Assembly (NCBI GenBank): GCA_002293965.1 | Contig: DBEG01000056.1 | Span: forward strand, 1-22,604 | Reading direction: 5' to 3' | Length of the DNA stretch: 22,604 bases | Source of the DNA: Actinobacteria bacterium UBA912 | GTDB taxonomy: Bacteria > Actinomycetota > Coriobacteriia > Anaerosomatales > UBA912 | Part shown: positions 1 through 6,826 of the stretch, in pieces | Numbering within the stretch: the first letter of the stretch is position 1 | Layout: the number at the start of each line of letters is the position of its first letter | Made by a program: the position numbers and the translations under genes | The notes under the pieces: generated by a model | What the model saw: only the letters and a program-made list of their open reading frames with translations | What the model was told of the DNA's origin: nothing | Databases searched by the model: none

Positions 1-16
1 ATGGGGGTGAAGTAAG

Positions 17-706
17 ATGGCGCACCTCGCCCACTATCGTGAGGCACATCCACTGGTCTTCGTAGTTACACACTGGATCAATGCAGTGGCTATGGTCCTC
101 CTCGCTCTGTCGGGGTTCTATATCCACTATCCGCTGTTCGCTGCGCCAGGTGCGATGGGTCTCGCTAGAGGCATTCACTTCTTCTTCATGTATGTGCTGA
201 TCATCAACCTGACCTTCAGGATCATAGCGGCGTTCTTCGTCAAGACTTCTTGTGCCCTCGGTACCCGTACCCAGGACACCGACATCAAGAACTGGCTACC
301 CCAGAAGGCGAATCGGCATCAGTTGCTGCCGTGGTTGAAGTACTACCTGTTCCTGAAGAAGGAGAAGCCGATTGGTGCCAAGTACGGCGTCCTTCAGAAG
401 ATCGCCTACTTGGCGACTGTGCCCCTGACCTACCTCATGGCCTACACGGGTTTTGCAATCTACGCCCCGGTCATGGATTGGGCCATCTTCGAGGCGGGCC
501 TGAACTTGGTGAATGGCGCGATGAACATGCGGGTCATCCACTACTTCATGATGTGGGTGTTCATCATCTTCACGGCCATCCATATCTACCTTGCAAACGT
601 CGCTGGGTTCGCCCCCTCCAAACTTATCTTTGCCTGGAAGGAAGCCGAAGGGCTCCAGTGTGACCCCGAGACCGGTAAGGTGATCGGTGGCACCCACAGC
701 CACTAA
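17..706 (+). CDS. Ni/Fe-hydrogenase-type b-type cytochrome subunit (HyaC/cytochrome b561-like)
   Basis: The 229-residue membrane protein resembles the di-heme cytochrome b subunit that anchors uptake [NiFe] hydrogenases and passes electrons from H2 to the quinone pool. Hydrophobic segments lie near residues 13-37, 53-75, 127-150 and 172-195. Histidines inside or next to them (H19, H54, H175, H189) are candidate heme b ligands. A polar loop (about 78-125) separates the second and third segments, as in the family. The ATG start has a strong GGGGGTGA ribosome site. A short open frame ending in TAA at 13-15 runs in from the left, just before the start, which suggests this is a downstream gene of an operon. 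By family habit the gene to the left would be the hydrogenase large subunit, but it is outside the window. A formate dehydrogenase or other b561-type partner cannot be excluded. Confidence 0.82.
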   Translation: MAHLAHYREAHPLVFVVTHWINAVAMVLLALSGFYIHYPLFAAPGAMGLARGIHFFFMYVLIINLTFRIIAAFFVKTSCALGTRTQDTDIKNWLPQKANRHQLLPWLKYYLFLKKEKPIGAKYGVLQKIAYLATVPLTYLMAYTGFAIYAPVMDWAIFEAGLNLVNGAMNMRVIHYFMMWVFIIFTAIHIYLANVAGFAPSKLIFAWKEAEGLQCDPETGKVIGGTHSH

Positions 707-737
707 CTGATGATTGTTTGAAGGATTGCGTTTTTCA

Positions 738-775
738 AAGACAGGGTTCCGGCTTTCCTTGCGGGACCCTGTCTT
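738..775 (+). terminator. Hairpin after the cytochrome b gene, probable terminator
   Basis: A 13-bp stem (738-750 with 763-775) has a 12-base loop. One pair (748/765) is T.G on the plus strand and would be an A.C mismatch on the minus strand, so the fold favours plus-strand RNA. Only a poor T-run (TTCAT) follows, so it may be a weak intrinsic terminator or an mRNA-stabilising hairpin. It separates the cytochrome gene from the radical SAM gene. Confidence 0.5.
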
Positions 776-816
776 CATGCCCGAACAGTGTGTTCGATCT
801 ACTCATTGGAGAAGCA

Positions 817-2169
817 ATGCTGTCAGAGCGTTTAGTTACCGCCGCACTTCGAGTTCTGAACCGTACCTATCTATCGCAGGAATCCTCTGACGATCTCGTG
901 CTCCCTCCTCCTGTTCAAGGCAAGGGCTATGTACTCTATTTGCACGTTCCATTTTGTGAGAGGCTCTGTCTCTACTGCTCCTTCAACAGGTTCATCTTTG
1001 ATGAGCGACGCTGTCGAGACTACTTCAAGGACCTCCGCGAAGAGATGCGTATGCTTGCGGAACTCGGCTACTCCTTTCCCTCGCTCTATATCGGGGGTGG
1101 TACGCCAACGGTGATGCTCGACGAGCTGACCGCAACCATCGATCTAGCCAGATCCCTCTTCGACATCAAAGAGGTTTCGTGTGAGACTTCCCCGAATCAC
1201 TTGGACGAAAGACTCGTAGATGAGCTTGCTGGACGAGTTCATAGGCTGTCGGTCGGTGTGCAGAGCTTTGACGAGAAGCTCCTGAGACAAATGGACAGGT
1301 TTGAGAAGTACGGAGACGGCCACACTCTGCTCGAAAGGGTCTCTGGCGTAGCGGGCAAATTCGACTCTCTGAATGTTGACATGATGTTCAACTTCCCAAG
1401 CCAAACTGAGAAGATTCTGCATTCGGACATCGAACTACTTAAGGCCACTGGGGCCAATCAGACTACCTTCTACCCACTCATGGCTTCGCCGCTGAATCGC
1501 CGAGAACTCGCGCGGGCCGTGGGGCGGATCGACTATCGGCGAGAAGAGCATTTCTACCATGTGATTGCGGATAAGCTATCGGACCAGTATGTCCCTACCT
1601 CTGCATGGACATACTCCAAAGACAGGAACTCCATGATCGATGAGTACATCGTCGACTACGAGGAGTATGTCGGCGTAGGATCGGGAGCTCTTTCGTTTCT
1701 GGGAGGGGCGATTTACAGCAACACGTTCTCCCTTACCGAGTACTCGAAGGTAGTTCGATCAGGCAAGATGTCGGTTGCCAAACGTGGGCAGCCCTACAGC
1801 ATCAAAGCACTGATGAGATACCGATTTGTCACGGATCTGTTCGGCCTCAGATTGGACAAGAAGCGGTTTCTATCCGACTTTGGTGTCCCGGTTGAGCGGG
1901 GTCTAGCTCCAGAGCTCGCATTTATGCATGTGTCCGGCGGTATCCAGACGCATAATGATGATGAGATCACGCTGACGGAATCAGGGCGATACCTGCTAAT
2001 GGTGATGATGCGTGAAACTCTTGCTTCAAGTAACGATGCGCGTGACAAAGCCCGAGCTGCGCTACCTCCTGAGGACAAAATGTTGCTCACGGATCCTTCA
2101 GCAGAGAATGCCGTCGTAGACGATAGTGTCAGCGCAGGCCAGAGACTCAGTCACGAGGCTTGTCAGTAG
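817..2169 (+). CDS. Coproporphyrinogen III oxidase-like radical SAM protein (HemN/HemW family)
   Basis: The 450-residue protein has the radical SAM iron-sulfur motif CERLCLYC (C47, C51, C54) in the HemN-family context HVPFCERLCLYCSFN. It is followed by the glycine-rich SAM-binding strand YIGGGTPT near residue 100 and by SVGVQSFD near 150. These features place it in the HemN/HemW/HutW group, which acts in oxygen-independent heme synthesis, heme delivery or heme breakdown. E. coli HemN has a fourth cysteine two residues after the last motif cysteine (CxC); here that position is phenylalanine (CSF), as in HemW-type proteins, so true coproporphyrinogen oxidase activity is doubtful. I chose the ATG at 817 because GGAG sits just upstream. 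A longer frame from TTG 718 would run through the preceding hairpin. The 3' end overlaps hemH by 7 bases on the other strand, so a heme-related role fits the context. Confidence 0.8.
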   Translation: MLSERLVTAALRVLNRTYLSQESSDDLVLPPPVQGKGYVLYLHVPFCERLCLYCSFNRFIFDERRCRDYFKDLREEMRMLAELGYSFPSLYIGGGTPTVMLDELTATIDLARSLFDIKEVSCETSPNHLDERLVDELAGRVHRLSVGVQSFDEKLLRQMDRFEKYGDGHTLLERVSGVAGKFDSLNVDMMFNFPSQTEKILHSDIELLKATGANQTTFYPLMASPLNRRELARAVGRIDYRREEHFYHVIADKLSDQYVPTSAWTYSKDRNSMIDEYIVDYEEYVGVGSGALSFLGGAIYSNTFSLTEYSKVVRSGKMSVAKRGQPYSIKALMRYRFVTDLFGLRLDKKRFLSDFGVPVERGLAPELAFMHVSGGIQTHNDDEITLTESGRYLLMVMMRETLASSNDARDKARAALPPEDKMLLTDPSAENAVVDDSVSAGQRLSHEACQ

Positions 2170-3158
2170 GACTCGGCAATCTCAGTAATGCAATCAGCGA
2201 CCGCATGTACCAAGAACGGATCGCTGTTGGGTGCTGGAGAACGAGCTAGGTCGCCTTCCCTGTCTATCACGAAATCTGCGAGCTCGACATCCAAGTCGTA
2301 CAGGGTCTCCATATTGTCCAGCGCAAAACCTACCGGGCATACGATGATAGTGTCATAGCCTTCCGTCAGGGCCGAAGCCGCAACATTATGGGCAGAGGGT
2401 TCTAACCATTGCCCGGGACGCTGTCCTTTCGACTGGAATGCCAATACCCACGGTAGACTGCCTTCAATGGCGCCGTGGGACTCTTGGCCAGAAAATACCA
2501 AGCGGCCGCCCGTAGGCAGGTCTAGCCGATTCGCTATCCCATCACAGGCTCGCCTCATCCCCTCAAGATAGGCTCTAGTTGTATCAGTCCCCGCACTCAC
2601 CGGCAGACTATGAGCGCTGAATAGGATCAACGTGTTGCAGTCAGCCCCAGCCTGGAGCTCTTCAAGCACCAGTGAGAGACGAGCAGCATGCGCATCGAGA
2701 AAGCCGTCGAGGTCGCCCATCAGGGGCGTCTCTCGGACAGACATGTCGGGAAGGTCGCTGACGGCAGAAGCAACCATACTTCGGTAAGTCTGCGTGGTGA
2801 TCCGGGCGTCAAACGGCGAAAGAGAAACGGTGATCAATCTTCGGACGCCAGCACAGTAAAGTTCCATGACCGACTCCGCAATGGCTGGATCCGAGTAGCT
2901 ATAACCGATCCGAACAGGGATGGCCCATCCTTTGTCCTCCAGAGTTGCCGACAAAGCATCGGCGAACTCTTCGGCTAGTGGGAGTAGAGGGGATGACCCT
3001 CCGAGTGCCAGATATCTCCTGCGGACGGTCTCAAGTAGCTCCTCGGAAGGTAGTTGCCCCATTACCGCTGCTAGGAATCCCTCTACTGCCTCTAGGTTCC
3101 GTGGACCCCCGTATCCGACGAGCAGCACACCGAAGTCGGAGGAGTTGCTGGGAGACAC
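2163..3158 (-). CDS. hemH: Ferrochelatase (coproporphyrin ferrochelatase type)
   Basis: The 331-residue enzyme inserts Fe2+ into a porphyrin, the late step of heme synthesis. The catalytic histidine lies in SAHSLP (H183). The acidic metal-relay residues are kept in ETLYDLDVE (E284, D288, E292). Y16 in GYGGP corresponds to the tyrosine typical of Gram-positive coproporphyrin ferrochelatases (CpfC), so coproporphyrin III is the likelier substrate; no hemQ or hemY is in view to confirm that route. The residue before the relay, usually His in DHxE, is Asn here (DNME, N282). The start is GTG, overlapping the hemE TAG by one base (TAGTG), which indicates translational coupling. Its end overlaps the convergent radical SAM gene. 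Confidence 0.93.
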   Translation of the reverse strand: MSPSNSSDFGVLLVGYGGPRNLEAVEGFLAAVMGQLPSEELLETVRRRYLALGGSSPLLPLAEEFADALSATLEDKGWAIPVRIGYSYSDPAIAESVMELYCAGVRRLITVSLSPFDARITTQTYRSMVASAVSDLPDMSVRETPLMGDLDGFLDAHAARLSLVLEELQAGADCNTLILFSAHSLPVSAGTDTTRAYLEGMRRACDGIANRLDLPTGGRLVFSGQESHGAIEGSLPWVLAFQSKGQRPGQWLEPSAHNVAASALTEGYDTIIVCPVGFALDNMETLYDLDVELADFVIDREGDLARSPAPNSDPFLVHAVADCITEIAESY

Positions 3159-4234
3159 TACTCGGCCGATCGAGACCGTATGCGATCCGAATGATGATGG
3201 ACCATTTGGATCATCGCTTTGGCCTTCTCGGGATCGCTGGTCTTGTGGATGCCATGACCGAGGTTGAAGATGTGTCCTGGCCTGGTTCCGACTGCCTCCA
3301 GTATCTCGACGACCATGGACTCGAGGATGTCATCGGGAGCAAACAGCGCCACCGGGTCGATGTTACCTTGAATCCCGAAGCGGGCATCGATCATGTTGAC
3401 TGCTGCGCGCATATCGAGCCTCCAGTCGATGCCTATGACGTCACCGCCAGCCTGCATAGCGAGATCCAGCATGGAGGTGGCGCCGTTGGGGAAGTGGATC
3501 AACGGCACTCCACCCTCGACAGTCGCATCCCCATGAGCCTTGACCTCACTGATGACCCGGGTGGTGTATGGCAGGATGTATCGCTGGTAATCCCTCGGAG
3601 CGATATATCCGATCCAGCTGTCGAAGAGCTGGACAACCTGCGCGCCGGCGTCGATCTGCGCATTCAGATACGCAATCGTAGTATCGGCGAACTTAGTCAG
3701 TAGGCGATCCCATGCAGCGGTTTCGCCCCACATGAGAGCTTTCGTGTATTCGTAGTCCCGGGTGCCGTGGCCTTCGATGGCGTAACTCGCCAACGTGAAT
3801 GGTGCGCCCGCAAAACCGATGAGCGGCACCTTGTTGGCCAGTTCACGTCGCAGTAGCTTGATAGCCTCCATCACATAGCCAGTGGCCTCGTAGGGATCCG
3901 CAGCGATCAACTTATCGACGTCCGCCGTTGAGCGCACCGGATTGTGGATGACCGGGCCCTCTCCCTTGGCGAACTCTAGGTCCAGTCCCATTCCGGTGAA
4001 CGAAACCAGGATGTCCGAGAACAAGATTGCCGCATCTACCCCGATAAGATCGACGGGCTGAAGTGTGATCTCGACCGCCAGCTCTGGATTGCGACACATG
4101 TCGAGAAAGCCATGTTTCTCCCTGATAGCGCGATACTCGGGCATGTAGCGCCCAGCCTGTCTCATCATCCAAACGGGAGTCCGCTCGGTTGGCTCTAGCC
4201 TGGCTGCACGCAGGAACAAGTCGTTGTAGGGCAT
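3158..4234 (-). CDS. hemE: Uroporphyrinogen decarboxylase
   Basis: The 358-residue cytoplasmic enzyme converts uroporphyrinogen III to coproporphyrinogen III by four decarboxylations. Signature 1 is intact (PVWMMRQAGRYMPEYR, residues 20-35). The catalytic aspartate is D74 in LFSDILV, and the second signature GFAGAPFTLASYAIEG is at 140-155. Length is normal for the family. The ATG start has GAGAGGA about ten bases upstream. It is the first gene of a two-gene hemE-hemH unit. An acs terminator lies upstream, so its promoter is probably in the short 4235-4290 gap, although no clear -10/-35 pair was seen there. Confidence 0.96.
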   Translation of the reverse strand: MPYNDLFLRAARLEPTERTPVWMMRQAGRYMPEYRAIREKHGFLDMCRNPELAVEITLQPVDLIGVDAAILFSDILVSFTGMGLDLEFAKGEGPVIHNPVRSTADVDKLIAADPYEATGYVMEAIKLLRRELANKVPLIGFAGAPFTLASYAIEGHGTRDYEYTKALMWGETAAWDRLLTKFADTTIAYLNAQIDAGAQVVQLFDSWIGYIAPRDYQRYILPYTTRVISEVKAHGDATVEGGVPLIHFPNGATSMLDLAMQAGGDVIGIDWRLDMRAAVNMIDARFGIQGNIDPVALFAPDDILESMVVEILEAVGTRPGHIFNLGHGIHKTSDPEKAKAMIQMVHHHSDRIRSRSAE

Positions 4235-4290
4235 CTGGTGGGTGTCCTCTCAGAATGACAGCGAAATCGGAAATCAGTCTACCACGAAAG

Positions 4291-4328
4291 AGCTCTCCCG
4301 TGCCCCGTTTAGAGGACACGAGAGAGCT
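4291..4328 (-). terminator. Terminator hairpin downstream of acs
   Basis: A 15-bp stem (4291-4305 with 4314-4328) encloses an 8-base loop. On the minus strand all positions pair, with two G.U wobbles. On the plus strand those positions become C.A mismatches, so the hairpin is built for minus-strand RNA, behind acs. The following tract is CTTTCGT, a short T-run. It lies between acs and hemE, which suggests separate transcription units with some read-through possible. Confidence 0.6.
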
Positions 4329-4354
4329 GCTATCTAAGATTGGATATGGGCGGC

Positions 4355-6346
4355 TTAGGAGCCGGGCCGGGTATCTACGATTGTCTGGACGATAGACGGA
4401 TCCGCAAGGGTCGAGATATCACCAAATACCTGCATGTCAGTCTCACCTGCCGCAATCTTCCGCAAAATCCTGCGCATGATCTTGCCAGAACGAGTCTTAG
4501 GCAGTTCCGGTACAAAGTGCAGACGATCCGGCGTAGCTATCGGACCGATCTCCTTGCGGACATGTGAAACAAGCTCCTTCATCAGCGAATCTTCGGCGAC
4601 TTGACCCGTCTTCAGGATGACGTAGGCGTAAATCGCCTCGCCCTTGATGTCGTGGGGGAAGCCGACAACGGCTGCCTCTGCAACCGATGAATGCGAAACC
4701 AGAGCACTCTCGACCTCGGCGGTTCCCATGCGGTGCCCCGAGACGTTGATGACGTCATCGACCCTGCCGAGCAGCCAGTAGTAACCGTCCTCGTCCTGAC
4801 GGGCGCCATCACCGGTGAAGTAATTCCCTGGAAATGTAGAGAAGTACACCTCTTTGACGCGCGCGTTCTCTGGGTCACCCCAGGTTCCGCGCAGCATCCC
4901 TGGCCACGGGTATTTGATGCACAATCTACCGCCCTCGCCCACCGGAGTCTCGGTCTTGTCCTCGTTCAGAACGACCGGCTGAATGCCGAAGAACGGTCTG
5001 GTGGCTGAGCCCGGCTTCATTGGCGTCGCGCCAGGCAGGTTAGTGATGATATGCCCGCCGGTCTCAGTCTGCCAATAGGTATCCACGATCGGAATCCGCT
5101 CTCGGCCCACATTGCGGAAGTACCACATCCAGGCCTCTGGATTGATCGGTTCACCGACTGTTCCCAGCACCCTCAGAGTCGATAGATCGTACTTGGCAGG
5201 CCATTCTTCGCCCAGTTTCATCAACGCGCGGATAGCGGTGGGTGCGGTGTAGAACTGATTGACCCCATACTTCTCGACGATCTCCCAGAAGCGTCCAGCA
5301 TCGGGATAAGTGGGAACGCCTTCGAACATCAGGGTGGTCGCACCAAGAGCCAATGGCCCGTAGACAACATAGCTGTGTCCTGTTACCCAACCGATGTCCG
5401 CCGTGCAGAAGAAGATGTCCTCGTCATGGTAGTCGAAGGTGTACTTGAAGGTCATGGTCGCGTAAAGGAGATACCCAGCCGTCGTGTGCAGCACGCCCTT
5501 GGGTTTACCCGTAGAACCAGAGGTGTAAAGGATGAAAAGCGGATGCTCTGAATCGACCCACTCAATTTCGCAGTGCTGCGAGATGTCCTCGGCAGAAACC
5601 TCCTCGTGATACCAGTGGTCTCGTCCTTCGACCATCGGTACATCTGTTCCAGTGCGCTTGACCACGATTACACTCGTGATCGAAGGGCAATCAGCCACTG
5701 CGTCGTCGGCCATGGACTTGAGCGGCACTCCCCTTCCGCCACGCACTCCCTCATCAGCGGTGACCAGAAGCTTGGCCTCGCAATCCTGGATGCGATCACG
5801 AAGCGCCTGTGCCGAGAATCCGCCGAACACGACCGAATGGATCGCTCCGATGCGTGCGCAAGCCAGCATCACCACTGGGAGTTCGGGAATCATCGGAAGA
5901 TAGATTGCTACGCGGTCGCCCTTCTTGATACCGTGTTTCTTGAGAACGTTTGCGAACCTGCAGACCTTGAAGTAGAGCGATTGATAGGAGTACGACCCAG
6001 TGGTACCGTCGTCTGCCTCCCAGATGATGGCTGTCTTATTGCGACGAGCCGTGGTGAGGTGCCGATCGATGCAGTTGTATGAGACGTTGGTCTGTCCGCC
6101 GACGAACCACTGCACCGAGGGCGTATCGAACTCCCACTCCACGACCTTGTCCCACTTCTTGTGCCAGTGCAGATACTCTTCGGCCTGATCGGCCCAGAAA
6201 GCCTCTGGGTCATTGACGGAACGGTCGTACATCGCTTGATACTCATCCATGCTGGATATATGGGCTTTGACGCGCACCCATTCGGCGGGTTCGACGACAG
6301 GCAACTCGCTCATCATCGATTCAATAGAGCTTGATCTGTCACTCAT
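4355..6346 (-). CDS. acs: Acetyl-CoA synthetase (AMP-forming)
   Basis: The 663-residue enzyme activates acetate to acetyl-CoA through acetyl-AMP in the cytoplasm. The AMP-binding P-loop [12 protein letters not shown] is at 274-285 and the acetate-pocket region [12 protein letters not shown] follows in mid-protein. The C-terminal RSGKIMRR carries the catalytic and regulatory lysine (K622), which in known Acs proteins is reversibly acetylated; no acetyltransferase or deacetylase gene is in this window. Length and N-terminal domain are typical of true Acs rather than propionate or acyl-CoA relatives. The ATG follows a near-perfect AGGAGGA ribosome site. Upstream DNA holds a 12-bp palindrome and repeats that may control expression. 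The gene appears to be monocistronic. Confidence 0.96.
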   Translation of the reverse strand: MSDRSSSIESMMSELPVVEPAEWVRVKAHISSMDEYQAMYDRSVNDPEAFWADQAEEYLHWHKKWDKVVEWEFDTPSVQWFVGGQTNVSYNCIDRHLTTARRNKTAIIWEADDGTTGSYSYQSLYFKVCRFANVLKKHGIKKGDRVAIYLPMIPELPVVMLACARIGAIHSVVFGGFSAQALRDRIQDCEAKLLVTADEGVRGGRGVPLKSMADDAVADCPSITSVIVVKRTGTDVPMVEGRDHWYHEEVSAEDISQHCEIEWVDSEHPLFILYTSGSTGKPKGVLHTTAGYLLYATMTFKYTFDYHDEDIFFCTADIGWVTGHSYVVYGPLALGATTLMFEGVPTYPDAGRFWEIVEKYGVNQFYTAPTAIRALMKLGEEWPAKYDLSTLRVLGTVGEPINPEAWMWYFRNVGRERIPIVDTYWQTETGGHIITNLPGATPMKPGSATRPFFGIQPVVLNEDKTETPVGEGGRLCIKYPWPGMLRGTWGDPENARVKEVYFSTFPGNYFTGDGARQDEDGYYWLLGRVDDVINVSGHRMGTAEVESALVSHSSVAEAAVVGFPHDIKGEAIYAYVILKTGQVAEDSLMKELVSHVRKEIGPIATPDRLHFVPELPKTRSGKIMRRILRKIAAGETDMQVFGDISTLADPSIVQTIVDTRPGS

Positions 6347-6370
6347 GTGTCCTCCTCCATGTAGTGGCCG

Positions 6371-6439
6371 GTGTCCGGATCTGACCTAGTGCGAACTCGT
6401 GTGAACTCATATCCGGTCCACCGCAACGTTGCGTGTCAG
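6371..6439 (-). promoter_or_regulatory. Repeat-rich candidate control region upstream of acs
   Basis: Between 25 and 93 bases before the acs start lie three ordered elements. A perfect 12-bp palindrome CGCAACGTTGCG is at 6422-6433. An inverted pair CCGGAT/ATCCGG is at 6375-6380 and 6411-6416. Inside that pair are two adjacent 10-base direct repeats, GTGCGAACTC and GTGTGAACTC (6389-6408). A weak -35-like CTGACA (minus strand, 6439-6434) abuts the palindrome, but no good -10 follows at normal spacing. The arrangement looks like operator DNA; the regulator is unknown. Confidence 0.35.
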
Positions 6440-6511
6440 TTAGCTTACAGCAAATCACTTATCGAACATTCCCGCTTATGGCGGGCGGCCTGTATCCTCG
6501 GTAGACGGTGA

Positions 6512-6540
6512 TTGGTGGAAACCTGAAGGAAGATTATCAT
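6512..6540 (+). promoter_or_regulatory. Candidate sigma-70 promoter inside the acs upstream gap
   Basis: TTGGTG (6512-6517) and TATCAT (6535-6540) are separated by exactly 17 bases. The -10 matches consensus at five of six positions; the -35 matches only its TTG. Transcription would begin near 6547 on the plus strand, away from acs, and reach the hairpin terminator at 6739-6768. It is called mainly because that downstream stretch is foldable and ends in a terminator. Confidence 0.35.
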
Positions 6541-6546
6541 GTAACA

Positions 6547-6775
6547 ATGGTGACAACTCCCGCAGATGGTGCTATCGTCTTGTCTAGAAGTTTCCCTTCC
6601 CAGCAAAGTGCCGATTCTGGAGAATCCGGACGGCAAAAGAGCGGGGCATAGCGGCCGGCAGCGCGATGTTGTGCAGGCCACCTGGCAAGCCTGCAGTAAC
6701 CCGCAAGAGACTCAGGGGTAGCTACGGGGAAGGAATATGAAAACCCTGGCCCGAAGGCCGGGGTTTTCGGTTTAA
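6547..6775 (+). ncRNA. Candidate structured non-coding RNA of about 230 nt, family not recognised
   Basis: This stretch has no credible protein gene but holds nested complementary segments. A 7-bp closing stem pairs 6595-6601 with 6727-6733. Inside it is a TGCCG/CGGCA stem (6609-6613 with 6631-6635) around a small GATTC/GAATC hairpin. Next is a GCGGG/CCCGC stem (6641-6645 with 6700-6704) enclosing a perfect 7-bp hairpin (6672-6678 with 6689-6695). A terminator hairpin follows at once, and a plausible promoter precedes it. I compared it by eye with RNase P, SRP, tmRNA and common riboswitch motifs and saw no match. The minus strand would fold almost as well, so orientation is inferred from the promoter and from the T.G wobble in the terminator stem. 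It could also be a processed 3' region of the minus-strand operon. Confidence 0.33.
6739..6773. terminator. Strong, probably bidirectional terminator
   Basis: A 13-bp stem (6739-6751 with 6756-6768) has a 4-base loop. On the plus strand it has one T.G wobble and is followed by TTTTCGGTTT. On the minus strand the loop is the very stable C(UUCG)G tetraloop with a TTTTCATATT tail, at the cost of one C.A mismatch in the stem. It can end the minus-strand rnd-to-ferredoxin operon about 60 bases past its last stop, and any plus-strand RNA coming from 6547. Confidence 0.8.
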
Positions 6776-6826
6776 GAGAATGCCAGCGCTAGGTGCTGAC
6801 AGCCGCAATGATGGGTCGTCGCGGCT

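Noticed and set aside
718..816. TTG-initiated extension of the radical SAM protein
   Set aside because: It would translate through a 13-bp hairpin and has no ribosome site; ATG 817 has one.
2945..3703. Open frame of 252 codons on the plus strand across hemH and hemE
   Set aside because: It is antisense to two well-recognised genes on the other strand, shows no known motif, and exists because of codon bias in hemE/hemH.
5573..6082. Open frame of 169 codons on the plus strand inside acs
   Set aside because: It is fully antisense to a clearly conserved acs, with no ribosome site and no recognisable domain.
6445..6681. Open frame of 78 codons on the minus strand in the acs upstream gap
   Set aside because: It lacks a ribosome site, its composition is Cys/Arg-rich and unlike the neighbours, and it overlaps the foldable region; a chance frame is likelier.
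6547..6740. Cobalamin, c-di-GMP, SAM or T-box riboswitch
   Set aside because: Short look-alike strings were seen (for example GGTAGCTAC and GACGGCAAAAG), but the ordered consensus blocks of these classes are absent, and no plus-strand gene follows the terminator to be controlled.
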